In this document: one piece after another, positions 7,916 through 16,195 of the stretch
Numbering within the stretch: position 1 is the first letter of the stretch
Layout: each line of letters opens with the position of its first letter
Source: Desulfuromonadaceae bacterium
Lineage (GTDB): Bacteria > Desulfobacterota > Desulfuromonadia > Desulfuromonadales > Syntrophotaleaceae
Direction: 5' to 3'
Assembly: GCA_021107335.1 (NCBI GenBank)
Contig: JAIOSZ010000184.1
Location: 1 to 19,928 of the forward strand
Length of the DNA stretch: 19,928 bases
The notes under the pieces: generated by a model
What the model was told of the DNA's origin: nothing
Database searches by the model: none
Seen by the model: the letters and a program-made list of their open reading frames with translations, nothing else
Made by a program: the position numbers and the translations under genes

Positions 7916-7961
7916 AATAAACAGCCCCCACCGGTTACTCTGCCGGTGGGGGCTGTTTATT
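7916..7961. terminator. Strong bidirectional Rho-independent terminator
   Basis: A perfect 19-bp stem (7916-7934 with 7943-7961) closes an 8-base loop (TTACTCTG). Its GC-rich core is CAGCCCCCACCGG, with AATAAA on the left edge and TTTATT on the right. Because both edges are A/T, it can stop transcription from the MCP on the left and from the convergent HDOD-GGDEF gene on the right; it lies 30 bases past the MCP stop and 27 past the other. Confidence 0.93.
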
Positions 7962-7988
7962 TAACCTGCTGTAGCCATAAGCAAACGG

Positions 7989-9560
7989 TCAGACTTCGAC
8001 GATATGGATTCGGTTGCGCCCGGCCCCCTTGGCCAGATAAATGGCCTTATCGGCCGCACCGAACATGGTCCTTTTATCGACTTGGGGATTCTTGCCGTTA
8101 AAGGCGGCCCCGCCCACGCTGATAGTCACCTGTAACGATGCCTGTTCATAGGAGATCATCATCTCCGAGATTCCGCGTCGAATTCGCTCGGCAAAGACCT
8201 CGAGGCCTTCCCTGCCCGTCTCGGGCATAATAACGGCGAATTCATCGCCGCCATAACGAACAACGATATCGGAACCACGCATAATCTCGGTTATCTGCCC
8301 GGCCACCCGACGCAATACCGCATCTCCGGCCAAGTGCCCGAAGGTGTCGTTAATCTCCTTGAAATAGTCGATATCAAAAAACAACAGCGACAGAGCATGC
8401 TCATAGCGCTTGGCTCGCTCCAGTTCCTTCTCCATAAGATCTTGAAAGTAGCGATTATTATAGAGTCCGGTCAATTCATCACGGTAGGCCAGTTCACGGT
8501 ATTTTTTGTTAACGTCGATCAGCTTGCCAACATATTTGCTCGACTCATCTTTGGCCTGTTTCAAGTCCATGACCAGCTGTTCGTAGCTACAATTGAGTTT
8601 GCCCAGTTCCTGATTGGCTTCCTGCAACATCTCGGAAAAGGGCCTAATCGCATCGCCCGGCATATTGAAAGAACTTAACACCTCGTTGGCACGGGTGGCA
8701 ACGGCATCGATCAGGTCTTTAATTTTCTCTTCCGTCAGGCCGTAATCATCCGCCAGGGTTTTGAAAACATCGGATATATTATTTCTGGTCTGGCTGCTGT
8801 GGTAGACAGCGGAAATCTTACCGGCCAGCTTCAGAAGTTTCACGGCTATCTGGCAACCGTCCGGTACGCAATCGACGCGATGATGATAAAACAATGTCTG
8901 GTAGATACTCTCCGGCAGGCCCCATTCTTTGAGCAGAACTCCGCCCAGTTCGGCATGGCACATACCGAGTAATTGCCGTTCGATGATATGGCTGGGAGTC
9001 TTGGTGCTGTTCTTCTGGGTCAGAACTTCCAGATAGGAATCGGTGCAGTGCTGAAAAAACACCAGAACGCCAATATCCTGAAGCAGGCCGCAGACAAAAA
9101 TGTCATCACTGTCGTATTTAACCAGGGGAGCAAGCATCTTAGCCGCAACCGCCGTAGTAACGGAGCGTTTCCAGAAATATTCAAAATCAAAAACACTACT
9201 TGAATCGCCCTGTAACTTTCGAACGAGAATAAAAGATAGCGCGATGTTCTTCAGAGCATTGATACCGAGTCTTGCTAGAGCGCTTTCGATGTTCTTAACC
9301 CGGCCGCCAAAACCGTACATGGAGGAATTAGCCACCCGCAACAGCTTAACGGTCAGCGACGGGTCGGCAGAAATGATCTTGCCAAGCTCGGCAAAGCAGC
9401 TGTCTTCATCCTGCACCGCTTCCAGAAGGCGCATAACAATATTGGGTGGAGATGGAAGTTCTATCTTTTGGCTGATTAAAGCCTGCGCCTCTTCAATCAA
9501 CTGCACATTCCCACCGTAGCTCCCTGCCTCTGTAGCGGCTAAACCATTGAGTTCTGGCAT
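7989..9560 (-). CDS. HDOD-GGDEF signalling protein, probable diguanylate cyclase
   Basis: This 523-residue cytoplasmic protein joins an N-terminal HDOD domain (about 10-220: ELPSPPNIVMRLLEAV, ISADPSLTVKLLRVANS, LLQDIGVLVF) to a coiled linker (QELGKLNCSYEQLVMDLKQA) and a C-terminal GGDEF domain (about 360-523). The cyclase site GGDEF is intact. The I-site RGSD lies five residues before it, so it should make c-di-GMP with feedback control. HDOD domains resemble HD phosphohydrolases without the metal ligands and act as signalling scaffolds. The start is uncertain. ATG at 9560 (MPELNG) gives a normal HDOD N-terminus; ATG at 9623 adds 21 residues; neither has a good Shine-Dalgarno. It converges on the MCP gene across a shared terminator. 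Its partner is unknown, though the nearby receptor is a reasonable guess. Confidence 0.94.
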   Translation of the reverse strand: MPELNGLAATEAGSYGGNVQLIEEAQALISQKIELPSPPNIVMRLLEAVQDEDSCFAELGKIISADPSLTVKLLRVANSSMYGFGGRVKNIESALARLGINALKNIALSFILVRKLQGDSSSVFDFEYFWKRSVTTAVAAKMLAPLVKYDSDDIFVCGLLQDIGVLVFFQHCTDSYLEVLTQKNSTKTPSHIIERQLLGMCHAELGGVLLKEWGLPESIYQTLFYHHRVDCVPDGCQIAVKLLKLAGKISAVYHSSQTRNNISDVFKTLADDYGLTEEKIKDLIDAVATRANEVLSSFNMPGDAIRPFSEMLQEANQELGKLNCSYEQLVMDLKQAKDESSKYVGKLIDVNKKYRELAYRDELTGLYNNRYFQDLMEKELERAKRYEHALSLLFFDIDYFKEINDTFGHLAGDAVLRRVAGQITEIMRGSDIVVRYGGDEFAVIMPETGREGLEVFAERIRRGISEMMISYEQASLQVTISVGGAAFNGKNPQVDKRTMFGAADKAIYLAKGAGRNRIHIVEV

Positions 9561-9623
9561 AAGTAAGTGCCCTACGATCCGAAATGGATAGGTCAAGTCT
9601 ACACCGAGGTCCTTACTCAACAT

Positions 9624-9787
9624 TATTGGGCTGTAGTTGAGCCGTCCCTCTAAGAGTTGTTACCCGTTTCGATCTGAGTGGTAAACTTGAACCAACAACA
9701 ACGTATTGACATCGCCCAACAAAACCATTTTTATCTTGCAGCATTTTTTTTGCAATATTTTTTTTCAACTACCGCAGCGTTCCCACC
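9624..9787. other. Intergenic region with T-tracts between rlpA and the HDOD-GGDEF gene
   Basis: On the plus strand, two runs of eight T (9744-9751 and 9758-9765) and a run of five (9728-9732) lie just downstream of rlpA and upstream of the HDOD-GGDEF gene, both on the minus strand. The runs are 14-17 bases apart, so they are not helically phased at 10.5 bases. They could be an A-rich UP-like element for the minus-strand gene. No convincing hairpin precedes them, so rlpA termination is unexplained. A TTGACA at 9706-9711 reads rightward into no gene. Confidence 0.4.
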
Positions 9788-10552
9788 CTACTCCATGGCT
9801 ACAACGAAACAATTGCTGAACCCGTTATCTTCAATGGCGAGCTTGGCCGACTCGGCAGCATCCAGGGAAGAATATTTTCCAACCCGCACGCGAAAATAAT
9901 TACTGCCATTAATCAGGCTGCGATAAACATTGGCGGAGCCGAACCGGCTGCGTAATTCTGCCGCCAGACGCTGCGCATTGGCGTCGGAACTGAAAGAGGC
10001 CACCTGCACAGCATAACTCTCGACCTGATCACTGGCGACCATCCGGTAAACGGTTCGACCGGCAGAATCCTGTCCTTGAAAGCCAAGAGCTTCGATTTTA
10101 ACCGGGGCAGTGCCCGGCCCGACAACACCGAGCTTGTCCGCCGCCGTATACGAAAGGTCGATAATTCGCCCTTGAATAAAGGGCCCACGATCGTTGACCC
10201 TTACCACGGTCTGTCGACCGTTGGCTAAATTATGCACACGAACAGAGGTACCCAGGGGCAAGGTCTTGTGAGCGGCGGTCATGGCGTACATATTGTAGAT
10301 TTCGCCATTGCTGGTCTTGCGACCATGAAATTTGCGGCCATACCAGCTGGCAAGCCCCTTTTGAACAAAGCCCTGGTGACTGGCAAGAGGCGTATAACGC
10401 TGGCCGTTAACGGTGTAGGGTTTCTGGTGGGGCTTCAAGCTGGCGGTAGCGGGGCTATCCAGCACCCGGGTCCGATACCCACCGCCACAAGCGGTGCTTA
10501 GCAGCAGGGCGCAACCGACAGCGACTGTTCTAGAAATACGCAGACAAATCAT
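9788..10552 (-). CDS. rlpA: RlpA-type septal lytic transglycosylase lipoprotein with SPOR domain
   Basis: This encodes a 254-residue exported protein. An N-terminal signal (ICLRISRTVAVGCALLLSTAC) ends in a lipobox-like Cys at residue 22. A double-psi beta-barrel domain follows (about 60-150: GLASWYGRKFHGRKTSNGE, AMTAAHKTLPLGT, VVRVNDRGPF). A SPOR domain closes the protein (about 175-254: YAVQVASFSSDANAQRLAAEL, YFRVRVGKYSS). RlpA cleaves denuded septal glycan, and SPOR binds it. The acidic and His residues of the barrel site are present (NGEIYN, AAHK, VNDRGPF); the position after GExY is Asn, a common variant. ATG at 10552 is chosen because it gives a compact signal peptide and has GAGG upstream; a GTG at 10576 is in frame. 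The upstream neighbour is the hairpin-rich block that replaced the pfkB end. Confidence 0.93.
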   Translation of the reverse strand: MICLRISRTVAVGCALLLSTACGGGYRTRVLDSPATASLKPHQKPYTVNGQRYTPLASHQGFVQKGLASWYGRKFHGRKTSNGEIYNMYAMTAAHKTLPLGTSVRVHNLANGRQTVVRVNDRGPFIQGRIIDLSYTAADKLGVVGPGTAPVKIEALGFQGQDSAGRTVYRMVASDQVESYAVQVASFSSDANAQRLAAELRSRFGSANVYRSLINGSNYFRVRVGKYSSLDAAESAKLAIEDNGFSNCFVVAME

Positions 10553-10615
10553 AGCGATTTTTACCTCGGCAGACACTCGTTACCGGTAGCTGAACAACAA
10601 ATTTAATTTTATCTA

Positions 10616-10644
10616 GTGTCCATCCGGAAACTATGGATGGACAC
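10616..10644. repeat. 10-bp perfect inverted repeat at the edge of the pfkB-truncating block
   Basis: GTGTCCATCC (10616-10625) pairs perfectly with GGATGGACAC (10635-10644) across a 9-base loop. It lies between the stop of the truncated kinase frame (10655) and the rlpA start. Read on the minus strand it is followed by TAGATAAAATTAAATTT, so it might act as a weak terminator. It could equally be the terminal repeat of a mobile element. Confidence 0.75.
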
Positions 10645-10660
10645 AGTGCAGTTTTCATAT

Positions 10661-10681
10661 GGGAAACGAGCAGTTTTTCCC
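10661..10681. repeat. 6-bp hairpin within the same block
   Basis: GGGAAA (10661-10666) pairs with TTTCCC (10676-10681) around a 9-base loop. It is the middle of three successive hairpins between 10616 and 10740, which together look more like a structured repeat or RNA than coding DNA. Confidence 0.5.
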
Positions 10682-10701
10682 AAGGTCAAGGAAATCAAGC
10701 G

Positions 10702-10740
10702 CTTGCACGGAGGCGTAGCTGTTTACGCCGCACACGCAAG
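10702..10740. repeat. Two-step hairpin at the pfkB breakpoint
   Basis: The inner stem GGCGTA/TACGCC (10712-10717, 10724-10729) has a 6-base loop. The outer stem CTTGC/GCAAG (10702-10706, 10736-10740) is separated from it by an asymmetric internal loop. The structure sits where the kinase similarity stops. It resembles palindromic ends of small mobile repeats; integron attC core sites (GTTRRRY/RYYYAAC) were looked for and are absent. Confidence 0.6.
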
Positions 10741-11261
10741 GGCGCGGAATGACGCCGACTTCCTTGGCTTGCCGAGCTGCCACCAAAGCTGCGTCCAGAG
10801 GGGAACCATCCAGATGCAGTAAATGACGACTGCGGATCAGTTCGATAGGCAGGTCTTTCACACTCAAAGGCCGGCAATTGCCACGATGGCAAAAGATGGT
10901 GCGCAACCCCCTCGCCTGTTCAACGGCGATAAAGGCAAACTGGCTGTCGGCTACTTCATCGACCAGCAGATGACGGCAATCGACCCCTTCGTCCTGCAAA
11001 CCACGACCGATCCTGCGCCCGAAGTCGTCACCGCCGATGCGTCCAACGAAGGCACTGACCACGCCTAGACGGGCAAGGGTCACCAGAGCGGTGGCCACTG
11101 GTGGGCCGCCCCCTTGGATGAGGGCGCCGTTGAAATGACACTTACTGTCTAGGGGCGGGGGCGGGTACTGGTCCAGGCTACCGAGAATATCGAGGGAGCA
11201 TTGCCCCGGTCCGACCACCGCAATCGCTTGTTTTGCCCCAAGGCTCTCGTTGGAAACAGGC

Positions 11262-12215
11262 TTATTCTTCGATAAAACTCATGGCCCGTAGCTTGGCATA
11301 ACGTTGCTCCTTCAATTCTTCGGGCGAAAGCTGTTTGAGTTCATCGAGATGCTTTTTAAGAAAAGCTTTTACTTGCTGCGCGGCCGCTGCATGGTCGCTG
11401 TGAGCGCCACCCAGCGGTTCGGGAATCACATCATCGATTACACAACCGAGCTTGTCGATGTCCCGAGCGGTTAACTTCAAAGCTTCGGCCGCCAATTTCC
11501 CCTTTGTGCCATCTTTCCACAAGATAGCAGCGCAACCTTCTGGAGAAATAACCGAATAGACCGAATATTCCATCATCAGCACGCGATTACCGACGGCAAT
11601 AGCCAACGCACCTCCCGATCCGCCCTCACCGGTAACTGTCACGATAATCGGCACACTCAGGGCGGCCATATCGCGCAGATTGCGGGCAATGGCTTCAGCC
11701 TGACCCCGCTCTTCGGCACCGATGCCGGGAAAGGCCCCCGGCGTATCGACAAAGGTGAAGATCGGCAGGCCGAACTGCTCGGCCATCTTCATGACCCGCA
11801 GAGCCTTGCGATAGCCCTCGGGATTGGGCATGGCAAAGTTGCGCCGCACCTTTTCCTTGGTGTCCCGCCCTTTCTGGTGGCCGATAATCGCGCAGGGCTC
11901 GCCGTCTAAACGAGCAAAACCGCAGACCAGAGCAGGGTCATCACTATAGAGACGATCACCGTGAACCTCGAACCAGTCGCTAAAGATATGCTCGACAAAA
12001 TCAAGGGTAAAAGGACGATTGACGTGACGGGCCAGCTGAGTCAGTTGCCAACGGTTGAGATTGGAAAAAATCTCCTTGCGCAGCTTTTCCGCCTTCTTCT
12101 CCAGCTTCTGAATGTCGTTAGAAAAATTGACTTGATCAGTGGAATAGTCGCGCAGTTCACAGATCTTACGCTCCAGTTCAACCAAGGGTTTTTCGAAGTC
12201 AAGATAGAATTGCAT
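11262..12215 (-). CDS. accA: Acetyl-CoA carboxylase carboxyltransferase subunit alpha
   Basis: AccA pairs with AccD to move the carboxyl group from biotin-BCCP to acetyl-CoA, forming malonyl-CoA for fatty-acid synthesis. The protein has 317 residues, the family's usual length. It has an N-terminal helical segment ([18 protein letters not shown]), [20 protein letters not shown], and the [11 protein letters not shown] oxyanion region, followed by [22 protein letters not shown]. The open frame extends to 12335, but the ATG at 12215 has AGGAG six bases upstream and matches the family start. dnaE ends about 200 bases upstream on the same strand, and the broken pfkB follows. AccD is not in the window, as is usual in Proteobacteria. 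Confidence 0.97.
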   Translation of the reverse strand: MQFYLDFEKPLVELERKICELRDYSTDQVNFSNDIQKLEKKAEKLRKEIFSNLNRWQLTQLARHVNRPFTLDFVEHIFSDWFEVHGDRLYSDDPALVCGFARLDGEPCAIIGHQKGRDTKEKVRRNFAMPNPEGYRKALRVMKMAEQFGLPIFTFVDTPGAFPGIGAEERGQAEAIARNLRDMAALSVPIIVTVTGEGGSGGALAIAVGNRVLMMEYSVYSVISPEGCAAILWKDGTKGKLAAEALKLTARDIDKLGCVIDDVIPEPLGGAHSDHAAAAQQVKAFLKKHLDELKQLSPEELKEQRYAKLRAMSFIEE

Positions 12216-12418
12216 CAGCATCTCCTGACTGCCCCCCTGTGGGATGGCAGATTCAAAATATAGCAGGCCATTGCGAGACGGCCTGGTAAGCACATCGACG
12301 AACAAAAGGAAGCGACCGGAACGGTCCGTGGCCAACCTTAAGCCAGCTTAACTGTTTTAGTCGAAACTGAAAAGGCCGAAAAAACACCTTTCAGCACTTG
12401 CAAGTTAAAGACCAGAAA
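12216..12418. other. Gap between dnaE and accA
   Basis: This contains an imperfect stem on the minus strand (CTGAAAGG with CCTTTTCAG, around 12367-12394, one bulge) but no following T run, so it is at best a weak attenuator. The accA frame stays open through 12335 without a start that fits the family. No clear promoter was found. Confidence 0.35.
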
Positions 12419-15400
12419 CTATTCAAACGTTACCACATTGTAACCGAACAACCGATCGGCCTCGTCCATTATTTCATCGCTGGCAGCTACCAGCAGATCG
12501 TCGGGCAGCTTAAGCAAGGTTTCACTGCGATTAGGAATCAACAACCGCACCATAGCTCGGCATTTGCCGCGATGGCGAGCCACGATATCCCGTAGCGCCC
12601 GCAACTGATCACTATCGAGACCAGTGGTGTTGATACGAAAATTGACTCGGGTGGTCTGCTGCAGATTGACATCCTGCAGGGCCACGACCTTCTGCGCCAT
12701 GAGCTTGCAGGTTTCCTCACCAACATCGAGGGTACCGGAAACCAGCAACGGTGCTTCGCCCCGCAACAGCTCCATTGACGCCTGGTAGACCTCGGGAAAG
12801 ACCACCATCTCCACGAATCCACTCAGATCCTCCAGAGTGACAAAGGCCATGCGGTCGCCCTTTTTTGTCACCAGTTCCTTAAGCCCTGCGACGACGCCGC
12901 CGACCTGAACCTCCTCCTTATCAGCCCGCTCCTGTAAACCCGCGGTATCGCAACTAGCGAAGCGTTTCAGAGTGTCGGCATAACGGTCCAGGGGATGGCC
13001 GGTAATATAGAAGCCGAGGGCCTCTTTTTCAAAACCGAGCAGCACCTTCTCCGACCATTCCTCCACATTCGGCAGTTGGCCGTAACTATTACCCCGATGA
13101 GAAACAAGTTCTTCGGTGCCGAACAACGATTCCTGGCCAGAGGCCAGTTCTCGCTGGACTTTCTGTCCAACCTCCATGGCATCCTCCAGAACCTCTAGGT
13201 ACTGGGCGCGTTTACCACCGAGGGAGTCGAAAGCGCCACATTTGATGAGCGCTTCGGCCACCTTTTTATTAACCTTGCGCAGATCAGCTCGTTCACAGAA
13301 ATCGTTATGGGTGGCAAAAGGTTGTTCCTTACGACCCTCCATAATTGCTTCAACAGCCGCGCCACCAACTCCTTTGACGGCACCGAGACCGAAGCGAATT
13401 GCTTTTCCGTGTACGGTAAATGTACGACTTGAGGCATTGATGTCCGGGGGGAGCACCTCGATACCCATGGAGCGTACCTCATTGACATTCTTAATAATCT
13501 TGTCGGTGTTTTCCATGTCCTCGGTAAGCAGGGCGGCCATGAATTCCACCGGATAGTGAGTCTTAAGATAAGCAGTCTGGTAAGCAATCAGAGCGTAGGC
13601 AGCCGAGTGAGACTTGTTAAAACCGTAGGCAGCGAACATCTCCATCAGGTCAAAGACCGCCTCGGCCTTCTTGAGGTCGAGCTTGTTCTCCTTGGCACCG
13701 GCCATGAAAAGGTCTTTCTGCTTGGCCATCTCCTCGGGCTTCTTCTTGCCCATGGCCCGGCGCAGCAGGTCGGCGGCGCCGAGACTAAAATTGGCCAGTA
13801 CCTGGCCGATAAGCATTACCTGTTCCTGATAGACAATGACCCCGTAGGTGTCCTTGAGGATCGGCTCAAGTTGCGGAAAGTCGTAAGTGACTTCCTTCTT
13901 GCCGTGTTTACGCAGAATGAAATCATCGACCATGCCCGAACCGAGGGGACCTGGGCGATAGAGGGCGCAGGCGGCGATGACGTCTTCAAAGCAGCTTGGT
14001 TTAAGTTTAACCAGCATATCTTTGATACCCGACGACTCGAGCTGAAAGACGCCGGTGGTATTTCCAGCAGACATCAGGCGATAGGTCTCGGCGTCGTCAT
14101 CGCGGATCAGTGTAAGGTCAAAATCAGGATCCTTGCCCTCATGAATCAGGCGCACTGCGTTTGCGATAACTGTCAGGGTCTTGAGGCCGAGAAAATCGAA
14201 CTTAACCAGACCGATCTGTTCGACGTACTTCATGGTGAACTGGGTCACCTGAGCACCCGACTTGGGCTCGGTATACAGGGGCAGATATTCGGGCAGGGGA
14301 TTAGGCGTCACCACCACCCCGGCGGCATGGGTTGAGGCGTGGCGAGTCAGACCTTCGAGGGCCAGGGCTACTTCCAGCAGTTTAGCCACCTGCGGTTCTT
14401 TATTAGCCAGTTCCTTGAGCTTCGGTTCCTGCTCCAACGCCTCCTTGAGGGTAATGTTCAATATTGCCGGCACCAGCTTGGCAATCTTATCCACCTCGCC
14501 GTAGGGCATATTCAGAGCCCGGCCGACGTCGCGGACTACCCCCTTGGCCATCATGGTGCCAAAGGTGATGATTTGGGCGACGTTGGCCTCGCCGTACTTC
14601 TTCCTCACATAATCGATAACCTCTTCGCGGCCATATATGCAGAAGTCGACGTCGATATCAGGCATCGACACCCGTTCCGGGTTGAGGAACCGCTCAAAGA
14701 GCAGGTTATAGGGCATGGGGTCAATATCGGTGATGCGAATGGAATAGGCCACCAAGCTACCCGCAGCGCTGCCACGGCCAGGTCCCACAGGAATTCCGTT
14801 ATTCTTGGCCCAATTGATGAAGTCGGCAACGATCAGAAAATAACCAGGGAAACCCATGGAGCGGACAGTTTCCAGCTCAATTTCAAGGCGGGCGCGATAG
14901 TCCTTTTCTTGCTCGGCAGAAAAGTCAGGACATCTCCGTCGAATCTCTACCAGACGTTCATCGAGCCCCTTACGGGAATCTTCGGCCAACACTTCATCGA
15001 GGGTCTGTTCCTCGGGTTTTTCGTATTGGGGAAAGTGGTAGGTGTTGAAATCGAAGTCAATGTTGCAGCGTTCGGCAATAGCCAGAGTGTTGCTCAGAGC
15101 CTCGGGCACCTCTTGGAACAACTCTGCCATTTCCTCGGGGGATTTGACGTAGAATTCTTCGTTGGGAAACCGCATCCGGTTCGGGTCGTCCATGGTCTTG
15201 CCGGTCTGAATGGACAGCAATACCTCATGGGCATAGGCATCTTCGCGGGTCAGATAGTGGCAGTCATTGGTTGCCACCAACGGCAGGCTAAGCTCCTTGG
15301 AAAGCTCGATAAGTCCCTTGTTAGCCACATCCTGCACAGTAAGAAAGTTTTCCTGCAACTCGAGATAGAGTCGGTCACCATCGAAAATACGGGCCATTTC

Positions 15401-15892
15401 CTCGGTGCGGCGCTTGGCATCGGCCATCTTGCCCTGATTGATCAGAGAAGGAATCTCGCCGCCAAGACAGGCGGTCATGGCGATGAGTCCTTCATTGTGC
15501 TCGGCCAAAAGCTGCCAGTCGATACGGGGCTTGTAGTAGAACCCTTCACGATAAGCCGCAGACACCAAGTGGCAGAGATTACGGTAGCCAGTTAAGTTCT
15601 GGCACAGCAGCATGAAGTGATGAGAAGCTTCGGAGGGCCCACGGGCACTGGTCTTGTCAAAGCGGGAACCGGGCGCTATATAGACCTCGCAACCGAGGAT
15701 CGGCTTGATGCCCGCAGCGTGGGCTTTACTGTAAAATTCAACGGCGCCAAACATGTTGCCGTGGTCAGTCACCGCCAAGGCTGGCATCTGACAGGCCACG
15801 GCGCGCTTGACCAGGTCGCCGATCTTGATGGCGCCATCAAGCAGACTGTATTGACTATGAAGGTGCAAATGTACAAAACCTGGAGGGGTCAT
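12419..15892 (-). CDS. dnaE: DNA polymerase III subunit alpha
   Basis: This is the 1157-residue catalytic subunit of the replicative polymerase. Domains in order: PHP (FVHLHLHSQYSLLDGA, VTDHGNMFG), the polymerase core with the metal-binding acidic cluster in SMPDIDVDFC and the preceding GPGRGSAAGSLVAYS, the helical fingers and beta-binding region (KSHSAAYALIAYQTAYLKTHYPVEFMA), an OB fold (VQVGGVVAGLKELVTKKGDRMAFVTLEDLSG region), and a C-terminal tau-binding tail. Length is normal for the Gram-negative DnaE1 type. ATG at 15892 is chosen over an in-frame TTG at 15907; only a weak GGA precedes it. A long antisense frame overlaps part of it but carries no recognisable protein. accA follows on the same strand. 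Confidence 0.98.
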   Translation of the reverse strand: MTPPGFVHLHLHSQYSLLDGAIKIGDLVKRAVACQMPALAVTDHGNMFGAVEFYSKAHAAGIKPILGCEVYIAPGSRFDKTSARGPSEASHHFMLLCQNLTGYRNLCHLVSAAYREGFYYKPRIDWQLLAEHNEGLIAMTACLGGEIPSLINQGKMADAKRRTEEMARIFDGDRLYLELQENFLTVQDVANKGLIELSKELSLPLVATNDCHYLTREDAYAHEVLLSIQTGKTMDDPNRMRFPNEEFYVKSPEEMAELFQEVPEALSNTLAIAERCNIDFDFNTYHFPQYEKPEEQTLDEVLAEDSRKGLDERLVEIRRRCPDFSAEQEKDYRARLEIELETVRSMGFPGYFLIVADFINWAKNNGIPVGPGRGSAAGSLVAYSIRITDIDPMPYNLLFERFLNPERVSMPDIDVDFCIYGREEVIDYVRKKYGEANVAQIITFGTMMAKGVVRDVGRALNMPYGEVDKIAKLVPAILNITLKEALEQEPKLKELANKEPQVAKLLEVALALEGLTRHASTHAAGVVVTPNPLPEYLPLYTEPKSGAQVTQFTMKYVEQIGLVKFDFLGLKTLTVIANAVRLIHEGKDPDFDLTLIRDDDAETYRLMSAGNTTGVFQLESSGIKDMLVKLKPSCFEDVIAACALYRPGPLGSGMVDDFILRKHGKKEVTYDFPQLEPILKDTYGVIVYQEQVMLIGQVLANFSLGAADLLRRAMGKKKPEEMAKQKDLFMAGAKENKLDLKKAEAVFDLMEMFAAYGFNKSHSAAYALIAYQTAYLKTHYPVEFMAALLTEDMENTDKIIKNVNEVRSMGIEVLPPDINASSRTFTVHGKAIRFGLGAVKGVGGAAVEAIMEGRKEQPFATHNDFCERADLRKVNKKVAEALIKCGAFDSLGGKRAQYLEVLEDAMEVGQKVQRELASGQESLFGTEELVSHRGNSYGQLPNVEEWSEKVLLGFEKEALGFYITGHPLDRYADTLKRFASCDTAGLQERADKEEVQVGGVVAGLKELVTKKGDRMAFVTLEDLSGFVEMVVFPEVYQASMELLRGEAPLLVSGTLDVGEETCKLMAQKVVALQDVNLQQTTRVNFRINTTGLDSDQLRALRDIVARHRGKCRAMVRLLIPNRSETLLKLPDDLLVAASDEIMDEADRLFGYNVVTFE

Positions 15893-15945
15893 TATTATGT
15901 CCAGCAAAATGTGACAAAAGAACGGCCCGCTAGCGGAAACCGAGA

Positions 15946-16188
15946 TTAACTAAGAAAACCGATATCGGCAGACGCGTAAGCGCGACGATGACCGGCTCGG
16001 AATTCGGTCGGCAACTTTACCACCGACTGTGATTGAGGGTCAACCGCCAGCGAATCATGATAAGTGCCTGCAAAACCTTTGATTTTGCGCACAAGGCGAC
16101 AGCGAATTTGCCCACAGTCTTTTCTGCAGTGTGGGCAGAAATCGTTTTTCCCTGCCCGCCCCCGGGGAATCTGTTTTTCGCAAAACAC
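15946..16188 (-). pseudogene. Possible zinc-ribbon protein downstream of maf, probably decayed
   Basis: An open frame begins within the maf end and runs to 15946. The part after maf reads VFCEKQIPRGRAGKNDFCPHCRKDCG, with C-P-H-C and a preceding C-x-K-x-I-P pattern like small zinc-ribbon proteins. In such proteins a second Cys-rich half normally follows; here only scattered Cys and a GTYHDSLAVDPQSQSVV stretch are found. There is no ATG after the maf stop, only GTG at 16188 with no Shine-Dalgarno; the ATG at 16239 would overlap maf by 44 bases. This may be a real gene coupled to maf, a remnant with lost Cys, or chance. The family resemblance is from memory and was not aligned. Confidence 0.35.
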
Positions 16189-16195
16189 CGGCTGT

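Larger units (their letters stand above)
10655..11218 (-). pseudogene. PfkB-family sugar kinase, C-terminally truncated
   Basis: The first about 155 residues match PfkB/ribokinase kinases: VVGPGQCSLDILG at the start, a GGGPPVATALVTLARLG segment, FVGRIGGDDFG, and HLLHLDGSPLDAALVAARQAKEVG. After about base 10750 the frame runs into unrelated residues (VIPRPCVCGVNSYAS...) and stops at 10655, for 187 codons against about 300 for the family. The whole C-terminal half is missing, including the DTxGAGD anion hole and catalytic Asp, so activity is very unlikely. The only usual start is GTG at 11218, which cuts into the first beta strand: the bases upstream still read AIAV in frame but contain no start codon. 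The sequence is 44 bases downstream of accA on the same strand. It reads as a recently broken gene, because the remaining half has no stops. Confidence 0.85.

Noticed and set aside
9744..9765. T-tracts as a terminator or phased bend
   Set aside because: Only a 5-bp stem precedes them on the plus strand, and their spacing is not a multiple of the helical repeat.
10702..10740. Integron attC site
   Set aside because: The hairpin lacks the GTTRRRY and RYYYAAC core pairs, and no integrase is present.
13556..14335. 259-codon plus-strand open frame
   Set aside because: Also antisense to dnaE, with no ribosome binding site or family features.
14339..15595. 418-codon plus-strand open frame
   Set aside because: It lies wholly antisense to the conserved dnaE, has no recognisable domain, and is explained by the codon bias of dnaE.
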